The notes under the pieces were generated by a model. It was not told the DNA's origin. It made no database searches and saw only the letters and a list, made by a program, of their open reading frames with translations. Of a DNA stretch of 33,887 nucleotides, positions 14,476 through 22,827 are shown one piece after another. The stretch comes from Thermoproteota archaeon (GTDB lineage: Archaea > Korarchaeota > Korarchaeia > Korarchaeales > Korarchaeaceae). Numbering within the stretch: the first letter of the stretch is position 1; each line of letters starts with the position of its first letter. Both the position numbers and the translations under genes were made by a program. The stretch covers positions 1-33,887 of the forward strand of contig JAOZGP010000009.1 of assembly GCA_027491735.1 (NCBI GenBank), in the 5' to 3' direction.

Positions 14476-15396
14476 TTACTGCTCAAATTGGTTTAGGTGC
14501 GGGGGGTGGGATTTGAACCCACGAACCCCTGAGGGAGCGGATCTTGAGTCCGCCGCCGTTGGCCTGGCTTGGCTACCCCCGCGCTCACCGCCAGTGAGAT
14601 GCCCCCCGGCTATTCTGTCTAAGATCCTCCTATAAAAGTATCTGTGATCGCTGTTCAGAGTGGCTATCCTGAAACCATCCCCCGATAAACTAATCGTTAG
14701 TTCTCTGGACGTGTTGTTCATAGGCTCTCCGTCCACGGCCACATAGAAAGGGACATTGCCTCTCACCTTGACGATGGATGACTCTGGAAGGACCATGGGA
14801 TTTAGAGGCATATCAGAGCTGGGTTGCCAAGGAGCCAGGGGGGAGAGCACCATGCACCTCATTCTAGGATCAATTATGGGTCCTCCGACCGATAGAGAAT
14901 AGGCCCAAGATCCGAAGGGTGTCGCAGCTATGAGTCCATCGGCCATAAACCTATTAAACTCGACTCCATCTATACATATGGTCAGCTTGACCGTCTTTCC
15001 TCTGGAGGGATGGGCCAAGAGAACCTCATTAAAAGCCCTCTCCTGAACTCCAGACACCTCCACGGAGCAGGCATCTATCACCTCGAAATCTCCAGAAAAT
15101 AGCCTAGTCAAGGACTTCTCTAGTTTGTCCTCGGTTATCTCAACCAGTATCCCGAAAGTTCCGTCCTTCACCCCTATCACAGGGACCTTCCCCTCCGTCA
15201 TGTGAAGTGCTCTTATCAGAGTTCCATCGCCACCGATGGATATGACCAGATCTGATTCCCCGGCTAGATGCTGAGGTAGAACTTCTATACCCCTCATCTC
15301 GAGCAGAAAGATTATCTTCTTCATTAGGAGCTCTGCTCTCCTGGAGAAGGGATTCACTACCAAGGCAACCTTTTTCGGTACTGACCACGGCACCAT
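14476..15396 (-). CDS. nadK: NAD kinase whose frame runs through tRNA-Leu
   Basis: It phosphorylates NAD to NADP. The motifs are GGDGT (55-59), NE (123-124) and DGLIAATPFGSWAYSLSVGGP (from 153). The usual C-terminus falls near residue 264 (RYFYRRILDRIAG), but no stop follows. The frame continues through the entire tRNA-Leu gene on the same strand (residues 272 to about 300) and stops at TAA 14478-14476, giving 306 residues. The start is ATG 15396, with GTAGGAGGT in front. An upstream extension to 15558 crosses the promoter and is rejected. The TAA is part of TAAGGAGG, the ribosome-binding site of the next gene. Confidence 0.9.
   Translation of the reverse strand: MVPWSVPKKVALVVNPFSRRAELLMKKIIFLLEMRGIEVLPQHLAGESDLVISIGGDGTLIRALHMTEGKVPVIGVKDGTFGILVEITEDKLEKSLTRLFSGDFEVIDACSVEVSGVQERAFNEVLLAHPSRGKTVKLTICIDGVEFNRFMADGLIAATPFGSWAYSLSVGGPIIDPRMRCMVLSPLAPWQPSSDMPLNPMVLPESSIVKVRGNVPFYVAVDGEPMNNTSRELTISLSGDGFRIATLNSDHRYFYRRILDRIAGGHLTGGERGGSQARPTAADSRSAPSGVRGFKSHPPHLNQFEQ
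14498..14582 (-). tRNA. tRNA-Leu (anticodon CAA), embedded in nadK
   Basis: On the minus strand: acceptor GCGGGGG with CCCCCGC, D stem GCC/GGC, anticodon stem GCGGA/TCCGC with loop CTCAAGA (anticodon CAA), a long class II variable arm TCCCTCAGGGGTTC, T arm GTGGG-TTCAAAT-CCCAC, and discriminator A. Its 85 bases have no intron and no encoded CCA. It lies wholly inside the nadK open frame on the same strand. An A/T box at about 14630-14639 could give a separate transcript with a leader of about 27 bases. Confidence 0.96.
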
Positions 15397-15436
15397 CGCA
15401 GAACCTCCTACTAACCCCCTCTTCACACGAAGGAAG

Positions 15437-15446
15437 TAATTATAAA
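15437..15446. promoter_or_regulatory. shared divergent TATA box (nadK and gins23)
   Basis: TAATTATAAA, nearly symmetric, is centred about 25 bases from the expected starts on both sides: about 15416 for nadK, leaving a 20-base leader with GTAGGAGGT, and about 15467 for gins23. Confidence 0.55.
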
Positions 15447-15481
15447 TCCCCTTCATCTGGATATGTTCTGGGCTTCTTAGG

Positions 15482-16027
15482 ATGATGATGCTCCCCTTGC
15501 TTGACGAGAAGGGTCTCTCTCTCCTTGAGGAGGTATGTGTTCGCTCAGTGATAATCAAGGAGGATCTAGAATCATCTGATCTTCTGGAGTGGAGGTTTGT
15601 AAAAGGGAACAGGCTGTCCGTACCCTCTTGGCTTGCTGAGGTGCTTGTAGATAACGAAGCCGCCGAGTACTCCGATGATGAAATAGACCTCCGTCGAGTC
15701 GAGGAACTCTTGATCAGGGAGGAGCGGTCGACGAAGCCTCTTCCTCCGGAAGGATGTGTTTACTCCTATATACGCAGGGTTCTGAAGGACTCAGACCCAA
15801 AGCGATCTGAGAGAGCACTGGAGGACGGAATCTCTCTCCTGGAGATTAGGGTGAGCAAGCTTATCAAGTACTTGAGCAACCCTAATCTGCGTCGAATTCT
15901 CTTTAACATTGAGGAGAAGCTTACTTTTGAGGAAAGAGTTCTTGTCAGGGCAATGAACTCCTTGCTCAGATATTATATGAAGATCATTCTTGCGAGGGAT
16001 GATGATGAGCAGCCTGTCAAGAGATGA
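15482..16027 (+). CDS. gins23: GINS complex subunit, Gins23 type
   Basis: A 181-residue subunit of the GINS complex, which binds MCM and Cdc45/GAN to form the replicative helicase. The small domain at the N-terminus contains the Psf2/Psf3-like signature NRLSVPSWLAEVLVDNEAAE, and the helical domain follows, the order expected for Gins23 rather than Gins15. It sits immediately before mcm and overlaps it by 23 bases, as gins23 and mcm are adjacent in Sulfolobus. Three successive ATG codons (15482, 15485, 15488) could start it. No clear ribosome-binding site is present, so a short leader is likely. Confidence 0.85.
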   Translation: MMMLPLLDEKGLSLLEEVCVRSVIIKEDLESSDLLEWRFVKGNRLSVPSWLAEVLVDNEAAEYSDDEIDLRRVEELLIREERSTKPLPPEGCVYSYIRRVLKDSDPKRSERALEDGISLLEIRVSKLIKYLSNPNLRRILFNIEEKLTFEERVLVRAMNSLLRYYMKIILARDDDEQPVKR

Positions 16028-19000
16028 GCTAAAAAAGGGATTCATCAGGTTTCTCAGGGAGTTTAAGGACGAGACAGGATCTAAAAAATATGAGGAGATG
16101 GTCTTAAGGCTTATAGATGAGAGAAGAAGATCTCTGGTAGTTGATTACAAGGACCTGTTCGCTGACCTGGACAGCCGTCCTATAGCAAAACATCTGCTGA
16201 AGAATCCCGAGGAGTGCATTGAAACAGGATCCTCCGCTTTAAAGGATCTGGTAAAGGAGTTGTCCTTGGACTACATCTCCGAGGACGCTGAAGCTTATCT
16301 GAGGAGACCCTTCCACCTGAGGTTCTGTAACCTCCCCGTGAGGATAAGCATCAGAGACATCCCGAAGTTCGCATTTGGCAAGTTCATTTCTCTGGAGGGA
16401 ATCATAACCAGAATCTCTGATGTCTATGATCGGTTGTATGAGGCCGTCTACTCGTGCTCAAGCTGTGGTGATGTCTTCGTTTTTCCTTTAACCGAGAGCG
16501 ATAAGGCTCCGAAGATGAGGGTTCAGTGTCCCAAGTGCAAGTCGCTCATGGAACTTGATGTCGAGAGAAGCGAGTTCATGAACTGGCAGTACATAAGAAT
16601 ACAGGAACGGCCGGAGGATCTGCCTCCAGGGGCCATGCCCAAGTACATAGACGCTGTGCTGTTGGACGACCTAGTTGATGAGGTGAAACCAGGAGACCGC
16701 GTCAAAGCCAGTGCCATAATAAGGATAAGACCGGGAAGAAGTTCTGACGTACTCTTCGGACCTCTCTTCAGGAGGTATCTAGAAATAAATTACATAGAGG
16801 CTTCTAGTAAAGCCTACGAGAAGGTTGAGATCTCCTCTGAGGATGAGACCAGGATCCGAGAGCTGTCCGAAGATCCCGATATAGAGAACAGGATAGTCAA
16901 GTCGATAGCTCCCTCCATCTACGGAGTCGACGTCGTAAAGAAGGCAATAGCCCTCACAATGTTTGGTGGAAATGAGAAGGTCCTGTCGGACGGAACCCGG
17001 GTCAGAGGAGAGATCAATCTTCTGCTGCTAGGAGATCCAGGTGTAGCTAAGTGCATCACAGGAGAAACCTTGGTGCTTTTGGATGGAAACTTCGTCCCTG
17101 TGAGTGAGGCGGTATCTCGGCTGGAACGTGATCGTAGTGCCGATTCCTTGAGGGATGGATTTGTTTGGAAGGCCTCCGTCGATATCAGATCTCTGGGAGA
17201 GGACTTGCGCATTAGGAAGATGAAGTCCAAGGCTGTAGCCAAAAGGAGGCATAGAGGAATCGTTCTCAAGATAGTCACGAGAAATGGTCTGGAGATAAGA
17301 GTGACTCCAACACACCCCCTCTTGACGCTGGGGGAGAAGGGACTCGGTTTTCTTGAATCTCGGGAGGTTCATCCCGGAACATTCATAGCCACCACTCGAA
17401 ACTGTGAGGGAGGAGGGAAGCCCATTCCAAAGGAGCTTGCTTCCCTCGTGGGGCTCCTCTATTACGCCACTTTCAAGAAGAGGAAGGAGAAAACACCGAT
17501 CGCCGAGGTGCGTGTGTGTAAGGAAAAGCTTGACGAGGTAAAACACCTACTTTCGAGGATAAAGGGGGTCAAGGTGAGATACATGTCCGAGGAAGGGAGG
17601 ATCTCCTTAGCCCTCAGCCAGGAAATGGTGAACCTCCTGGGAAGAGATTTCTACAAACTCATAAGGGAGAGACCCTCTCGTGATCTCCCCTCTTTGGAGA
17701 GGATTAACAGTAAAGAGATTGCTGAAGCATTGATAGAAAGCATGTTCTGTGTATATAATCGTAGAAAAGGTTCTAGGAGAACGATATTTGCTTTTAATCT
17801 GGCAAGTGCTCTCAAAATACGGATCTTACTCTTAGTCCTTGGATATCTGCCGAGGATTTCCAAGACAAGGAGGGGATTCAGGATCTGGCTCTCTCAAGAG
17901 AGAAGAGCCGGTAAAGATGTTATTCCCTGTGTAGGCCCAACCTTGATCAGGGTCTTGGATAGATATGGTATCGATCCAGATCTTCTTGGCATATCCAAGA
18001 GAAAGGTACGCTCCTACTCCAGAGGAGAAGCTCATGTTCCCAGAGATCTGCTTAGAAAAGCCATGGAACTAGTTCCTGATGCTGATGATGTAGAGGTCTC
18101 ATTTCTTAAGACTTTGTCGAACTCTGACATCCTCTGGGAGGAGGTAATTGGGATTGAGCAGGAGGCGTTTGACGGTTGGGTCTATGATATAGAGGTGCCG
18201 GGGTCTCACAACTTCGTAGCTAACGGGCTGATAGTCCACAATAGCCAGCTTCTCAAATACGTTGCTCAGGTCGCACCAAGAGGGCTCTACACTACGGGAA
18301 AAGGATCTACCGCTGCGGGATTGACGGCTGCTGTAGTCAGAGATGCCAGTACTGGAGGATGGACCCTCGAAGCGGGGGCTTTAGTATTAGCGGATAAAGG
18401 AATAGCCTGCATAGATGAGTTTGACAAGATGAGTGAGGAGGACAGAAAGGCCATTCACGAAGCCATGGAACAGCAGACGATATCTATAGCCAAAGCAGGC
18501 ATAGTGGCTACACTAAACGCCAGGACTACGATAATAGCAGCAGCCAATCCTAAAAAAGGTAGGTACGATCCCTTCAGCAGTGTGGCTGATAACATAAACC
18601 TTTCCCCAACGATCCTATCTAGATTTGACCTGATATACCTCATAAGAGATCGTCCTGAGGAGGAAAACGATAGAAAAATAGCTTCACATATAATAGAGAC
18701 GAGAAGGGGTTATAATCCCGAAGCTGAGCCTGAGATACCTCCAGATCTCCTGAGAAAGTACATAGCTTATGCAAGACAGAGGATCAAGCCTGTTCTCACT
18801 AGAGAAGCGGCTGATGAGATAAGAAAGTTTTATGTGGAGATGAGGAGGCTAAGTCGAGAGAAAGAGGAAGAGAGTGAGGCTCCTGAGCTAGCTCCGATAC
18901 CGATCACTCCAAGACAGCTAGAGGCACTGATTAGGTTAAGCGAGGCCAGAGCACGGCTACACCTCAGGGAAGAGGTTCTCGTCGAGGATGCCAAAGTTGC

Positions 19001-19331
19001 TGTGGAACTGATGAGAAGCATGCTCCAGGACGTTGGATATGACATCACCACAGGGACGTATGATATCTCCGCTCTGATGACTGGAACCTTCGTGTCCGCC
19101 AGCAGGAGGAGAGAGGCTATAGTTAGGATACTGGCCGAGCTTGAGAAGAAGTACAGATCTGAGGAGGGGGTTCCCAGAAGCGAGCTGATAGCGGAAACGG
19201 CGAAACGATTGGGCTATATAGGTAAGGAGATTGTAATAGATAGAGATATATCTTCCCTCGTCTCTGAGGGAAGGATGTATAGACCTAAAGAGGGATATGT
19301 CAAGCTCGTTCCGAGAGGAACGGAGGAGTAG
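16005..19331 (+). CDS. mcm: replicative helicase MCM, with intein
   Basis: The precursor has 1108 residues. Removing a 397-residue intein leaves an MCM of 711 residues, a normal size. The N-terminal domain has a zinc finger (Cys151, Cys154, Cys175, Cys178). The Walker A motif GDPGVAK is interrupted at residue 350 by the intein and resumes with SQLL. Walker B is IDEFDK (Asp804, Glu805), followed by sensor AANPKKGRYDP and the arginine finger LSRFD, with a winged helix at the C-terminus. Several starts exist (TTG 15990; ATG 15999, 16002, 16005). CGAGGGA favours 16005. hel308 begins two bases after the stop. Confidence 0.97.
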   Translation: MSSLSRDELKKGFIRFLREFKDETGSKKYEEMVLRLIDERRRSLVVDYKDLFADLDSRPIAKHLLKNPEECIETGSSALKDLVKELSLDYISEDAEAYLRRPFHLRFCNLPVRISIRDIPKFAFGKFISLEGIITRISDVYDRLYEAVYSCSSCGDVFVFPLTESDKAPKMRVQCPKCKSLMELDVERSEFMNWQYIRIQERPEDLPPGAMPKYIDAVLLDDLVDEVKPGDRVKASAIIRIRPGRSSDVLFGPLFRRYLEINYIEASSKAYEKVEISSEDETRIRELSEDPDIENRIVKSIAPSIYGVDVVKKAIALTMFGGNEKVLSDGTRVRGEINLLLLGDPGVAKCITGETLVLLDGNFVPVSEAVSRLERDRSADSLRDGFVWKASVDIRSLGEDLRIRKMKSKAVAKRRHRGIVLKIVTRNGLEIRVTPTHPLLTLGEKGLGFLESREVHPGTFIATTRNCEGGGKPIPKELASLVGLLYYATFKKRKEKTPIAEVRVCKEKLDEVKHLLSRIKGVKVRYMSEEGRISLALSQEMVNLLGRDFYKLIRERPSRDLPSLERINSKEIAEALIESMFCVYNRRKGSRRTIFAFNLASALKIRILLLVLGYLPRISKTRRGFRIWLSQERRAGKDVIPCVGPTLIRVLDRYGIDPDLLGISKRKVRSYSRGEAHVPRDLLRKAMELVPDADDVEVSFLKTLSNSDILWEEVIGIEQEAFDGWVYDIEVPGSHNFVANGLIVHNSQLLKYVAQVAPRGLYTTGKGSTAAGLTAAVVRDASTGGWTLEAGALVLADKGIACIDEFDKMSEEDRKAIHEAMEQQTISIAKAGIVATLNARTTIIAAANPKKGRYDPFSSVADNINLSPTILSRFDLIYLIRDRPEEENDRKIASHIIETRRGYNPEAEPEIPPDLLRKYIAYARQRIKPVLTREAADEIRKFYVEMRRLSREKEEESEAPELAPIPITPRQLEALIRLSEARARLHLREEVLVEDAKVAVELMRSMLQDVGYDITTGTYDISALMTGTFVSASRRREAIVRILAELEKKYRSEEGVPRSELIAETAKRLGYIGKEIVIDRDISSLVSEGRMYRPKEGYVKLVPRGTEE
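17052..18242 (+). mobile_element. intein in the Walker A loop of MCM
   Basis: The element encodes 397 residues from Cys1 (CITGETLVLLDG) to the terminal His-Asn (VHN), followed by extein Ser. Block B with TPTHPLL and block F with DGWVYDIEVPGSHNFVANG are intact, so self-splicing looks possible. The middle has the size of a LAGLIDADG endonuclease, but its two helices read LVGLLYYATF and ALIESMFCVYN, without the catalytic acidic residues in their usual place. The endonuclease is therefore probably dead and the intein fixed. Insertion at GDPGVAK/S is a known archaeal MCM intein position. Confidence 0.95.
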
Positions 19332-19333
19332 AT

Positions 19334-21481
19334 GTGCGATCTTCCACCGCCAACTTTGATTTTGACGACCTTACATCGGAGGCTCTGATTAAATGGGGCA
19401 TATCAGAGCTATATCCTCCGCAGAAAGAGGTTATATCCAGAGGACTACATCTCGATGGAAACTTCCTTCTAGCATCAGCTACGGCATCTGGTAAGACTTT
19501 AGTTGCTGAGCTAGCTATGCTAAAGGAGGTTCTGGAAGGAAAAAAGGCAATTTACATTGCTCCACTCAGAGCAGTGGCTTCAGAGAAGTTTAAAGAGATA
19601 GAATACCATTTAGGAGCATTTGGATGTAAAGTTAGGTTATCCATAGGCGATTACGACTCATCAGAGGAGCCTCTAGCCAGGTACGACGTGATAGTCACCA
19701 CCTACGAGAAGTTCGACTCCATCCTAAGGCACGCACCAAGCTGGCTTGGGAAGGTGGGGGCAGCCGTGTTTGATGAAATACACTACCTCGATGACCCGGA
19801 GAGAGGCCCCACGGTGGAGATGACGGCGGTGAAGTTCATGGATCGAGTGCCAAACGCTAGGAGGATCGCACTGAGCGCTACCGTCACAAATGCGGATGAG
19901 ATAGGTTCTTGGCTGGATGCTATAACAATAAAATCCTCGTGGCGACCGGTTCCCCTCAGATTAGGTGTTTACTTCAACGAGAAGATTTACTTTTGCTCTG
20001 GAGACGTGATCGAAACTCCTCACATGGGAGATTGTGTGATTGACGTATTTGATACTGATGTGTTGAATGGACAGATGATAGTCTTCTGTAACCGGAGAAG
20101 AAGGGCCGTGGCTTTAGCTAACAGGTTAGCCAAGAGATTTAACTTTTCACGATATGAGAAGCTGCGCGAGATAGCGGAGAGGCTGAGGAGGATTGAACCT
20201 CAGTCCCCCACTGTTGAAAAGCTCTCTAAGGTATTAACAAAGGGTGTGGCATTTCATCACGCTGGGCTTTCTAATGATGTCAGGTGGATCATAGAACGGT
20301 TGTTCAAGGAGAGGTTAGTGAGTATCCTCGTGGCAACACCCACTCTGGCAGCAGGCGTCAACCTTCCAGCCAAAACAGTCATAGTCCGCGATATGAGAAG
20401 ATACTCCTCCCGCACTGGAAGAATGGAGTATCTATCGGTATCGGAGGTTAAGCAGATGTTAGGCAGAGCTGGCAGGCCTCTTTTTGATAAAATAGGCTAT
20501 GGAATAGTGGTTGCTAGATCTGAGGAGGAAAGAGATTTCTTTCTGGAAAGGTACCTTGAGGGAGATCCGGAGCCCATAACCTCCAAGCTAAACAATCCGG
20601 ATAAGCTCAGATCTCAGGTCCTCTCCCTAATTTGTCTCAAAGCTCCTTGCTCACCTGGAGATATAGAAGATTCGTTTCGAAGAACTCTGTTCTTCAGGCA
20701 GAGAAGGGGGTCTCTGAGAGGACCTCTTAGGAACACTCTCAACTTCTTAGTAGAGAACGGATTCATTAGCGATGGTGATCTGCTTCAAGCAACTAAGATC
20801 GGAAGGAGGGTCTCCGAGCTCTACATAGATCCATATTCATCTGCGATTATGTTAAGGAGCTCCAATCTGCTCAGGAGAAGAAGAAGAGGTCTGACTGGGG
20901 TTGCATGCTTCATAACAGCTCTTACTCCAGATATGCCCAAACTCAGCGTCAGCAGTAGAGATAAAAGCCTTCTTGAGGAGACGGCAGAGGACCTCCTCGG
21001 TGTGTTAGATGAGATGGATCTAATTGGCGATTTAAGTTGGGATACCATCTATGGTGCTCTAAAGTCGACAATGGTCCTCAAAAGCTGGGTTGATGAGGTT
21101 CCGGAGGGTATAATAGAGAAAGAGCTGGGCGTTGAGTCAGGAGATATCCACAGAATAGTTGAATCCGCTTCTTGGTTGTTATACGCTTTTGCTGAGATCC
21201 TGCGAATCAAGGGCGAGGATGATCTCTGCGATGATCTGCGGCTTGCCTCGCTCAGAGTCAGGCACGGAGTTAGGGAAGAGCTCCTCGATCTAGTCAGGAT
21301 CACTGAGGTTGGGAGGATCAGGGCTCGCGTGCTCTTCAATGCGGGATATAGGAGCGTTTCAGATATATCTGAAGCTAGACCGGAGGATATAGCCCAGCTA
21401 AGTGGTTTCGGCATTCAGTTAGCGAAAAAAATTATAGAGAACGCCAAGAAGATTCTCAGAAGATGCCAGTTCATCCCATAG
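19334..21481 (+). CDS. hel308: Hel308 DNA helicase (Ski2-like superfamily 2)
   Basis: A 715-residue ATP-dependent 3'-5' DNA helicase that acts at stalled replication forks. It has the Q motif YPPQKEV, Walker A ATASGKT (49-55), a DEIH box (147-150, usually DEVH), SAT (LSATV), the GVNLPA segment and QMLGRAGRP in domain 2, then a winged helix, a ratchet domain and a C-terminal helix-hairpin-helix (LSGFGIQLAKKI). The length is typical. GTG 19334 follows CGGAGGAG with the right spacing and starts three bases after the mcm stop, so fork-unwinding and fork-repair genes share a transcript. Its end overlaps purB by 19 bases. Confidence 0.94.
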   Translation: MRSSTANFDFDDLTSEALIKWGISELYPPQKEVISRGLHLDGNFLLASATASGKTLVAELAMLKEVLEGKKAIYIAPLRAVASEKFKEIEYHLGAFGCKVRLSIGDYDSSEEPLARYDVIVTTYEKFDSILRHAPSWLGKVGAAVFDEIHYLDDPERGPTVEMTAVKFMDRVPNARRIALSATVTNADEIGSWLDAITIKSSWRPVPLRLGVYFNEKIYFCSGDVIETPHMGDCVIDVFDTDVLNGQMIVFCNRRRRAVALANRLAKRFNFSRYEKLREIAERLRRIEPQSPTVEKLSKVLTKGVAFHHAGLSNDVRWIIERLFKERLVSILVATPTLAAGVNLPAKTVIVRDMRRYSSRTGRMEYLSVSEVKQMLGRAGRPLFDKIGYGIVVARSEEERDFFLERYLEGDPEPITSKLNNPDKLRSQVLSLICLKAPCSPGDIEDSFRRTLFFRQRRGSLRGPLRNTLNFLVENGFISDGDLLQATKIGRRVSELYIDPYSSAIMLRSSNLLRRRRRGLTGVACFITALTPDMPKLSVSSRDKSLLEETAEDLLGVLDEMDLIGDLSWDTIYGALKSTMVLKSWVDEVPEGIIEKELGVESGDIHRIVESASWLLYAFAEILRIKGEDDLCDDLRLASLRVRHGVREELLDLVRITEVGRIRARVLFNAGYRSVSDISEARPEDIAQLSGFGIQLAKKIIENAKKILRRCQFIP

Positions 21482-22827
21482 AGTATAGGTACGGCAGCGA
21501 AGAGATGAGGAGTATCTTTGATTATAGGAGGAGAATAAGACTTATGGCTAAGATCGAGGCTGAGCTAGCTAAAGTCGAGGCAGATCTCGGTGTAATACCG
21601 CGAGAAGCCGCTGATTCTATCGCTAAAGCTGCAGAGCAGGTGGATTGGGAGGACGTTTTACGATGGGAGAGGGTGACGAGACATGAGACCATGGCCCTCG
21701 TCAAGGCCATAGCAGAGAAGGCGGGGAAACATGGAGAGTACGTCCACCTCGGAGCCACATCCAACGATATACTTGATACTGCCACGGCTATTCAGGTCTC
21801 AGAGGCCTCCGAGATCTTGAAGAAAAAGCTCATCTCGCTGACTCGGGTGATGATCCAGAGGGGAAGGGAGAGCCTTGAGTACATAGCTCCGGCTAGAACT
21901 CATGGTATGATCGCTATTCCAATTCCTTTTGGCTTCAAATTCGCTGTATGGGTTTCCATGATGAGAAGGAATATTGAGAGGTTCATCCAAGCGTCTAAAG
22001 ATGCATCCAAAGGTAAGTTAAGTGGTGCTGTGGGAACCATGGCGGCGCTTGGGGAGATAGGCCCGGAAGTTCAGCGCCGACTGATGCATTCATTAAAAAT
22101 AGGGGAAGCGGAGATCTCCACTCAGGTAGTTCCCAGAGATGGACTAGCCTATCTCATCGAGGTTATGGCGTTAATATCTTCCTGCCTTGATCTGATTGCC
22201 AATGAAATAAGGAACCTGCACAGATCTGAGATCGGGGAAGTTGTAGAGCCTTTCAACGTAAAGGATCAGACAGGGTCCAGCACCATGCCCCATAAGATAA
22301 ATCCGATAAACAGCGAAAAAGTCTGTGGATTAGCGAGAATAATGAGAGGGCTTGTGATCCCCTCACTGGAAAATGTGGTTTTGGAGCATGAGAGAGACCT
22401 CACAAACAGCTCAGTCGAGAGGGTGGTCATACCTGAGGCTTTTTTAATTTTAGACGAACAGCTGAAGGCTCTCTCCTTCGTCATGAAGAACCTCGCGCTG
22501 AGGCCGGATGCCATGAGATCGAACATAGAGAAGACGAGAGGCTTGATAATGGCGGAGAGATTGATGATGGTACTCGCCAGGAAGGGATTCGGGCGACAGA
22601 ATGCTCATGAGATCGTCAGACGATTATCTCTGAAAGCTATGAGGGAGAGGAAACATCTAAAGGAGGAAGCTCTTTCGGATGAGGTCGTCTCCAGAAACCT
22701 ATCAAGAGAGGAGTTAGATGAGATATTCGATCCTGCGACCTATGTGATCACAGGAAAAAGGATCGCTCTTTCTGTATTTGACTCTGTAGAGAAATTCCTC
22801 GATTCATTGGAGGGAGAGAGCACATGA
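21463..22827 (+). CDS. purB: adenylosuccinate lyase
   Basis: A fumarase/aspartase-superfamily lyase that acts twice in purine synthesis, releasing fumarate from SAICAR and from adenylosuccinate. In 454 residues it has TRHETMALV near 73, HLGATSNDI, RTHGMIAIPIPFG with the catalytic histidine, and the signature loop GSSTMPHKINPINSE carrying the catalytic serine. The ATG at 21463 lies inside the end of hel308, with only a weak ribosome-binding site, suggesting translational coupling. Its stop overlaps the start of the next gene (ATGA). purA, which makes its substrate, lies at 4883 on the other strand. Confidence 0.96.
   Translation: MPVHPIEYRYGSEEMRSIFDYRRRIRLMAKIEAELAKVEADLGVIPREAADSIAKAAEQVDWEDVLRWERVTRHETMALVKAIAEKAGKHGEYVHLGATSNDILDTATAIQVSEASEILKKKLISLTRVMIQRGRESLEYIAPARTHGMIAIPIPFGFKFAVWVSMMRRNIERFIQASKDASKGKLSGAVGTMAALGEIGPEVQRRLMHSLKIGEAEISTQVVPRDGLAYLIEVMALISSCLDLIANEIRNLHRSEIGEVVEPFNVKDQTGSSTMPHKINPINSEKVCGLARIMRGLVIPSLENVVLEHERDLTNSSVERVVIPEAFLILDEQLKALSFVMKNLALRPDAMRSNIEKTRGLIMAERLMMVLARKGFGRQNAHEIVRRLSLKAMRERKHLKEEALSDEVVSRNLSREELDEIFDPATYVITGKRIALSVFDSVEKFLDSLEGEST

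Noticed and set aside
15397..15558. N-terminal extension of the NAD kinase frame
   Set aside because: It crosses the predicted promoter and the gins23 start, while ATG 15396 has a strong ribosome-binding site and gives the normal family N-terminus.
17028..17546. 172-codon minus-strand open frame across the MCM intein
   Set aside because: It lies opposite MCM Walker A and intein coding sequence and has no motif of its own; it is a shadow of the plus-strand frame.
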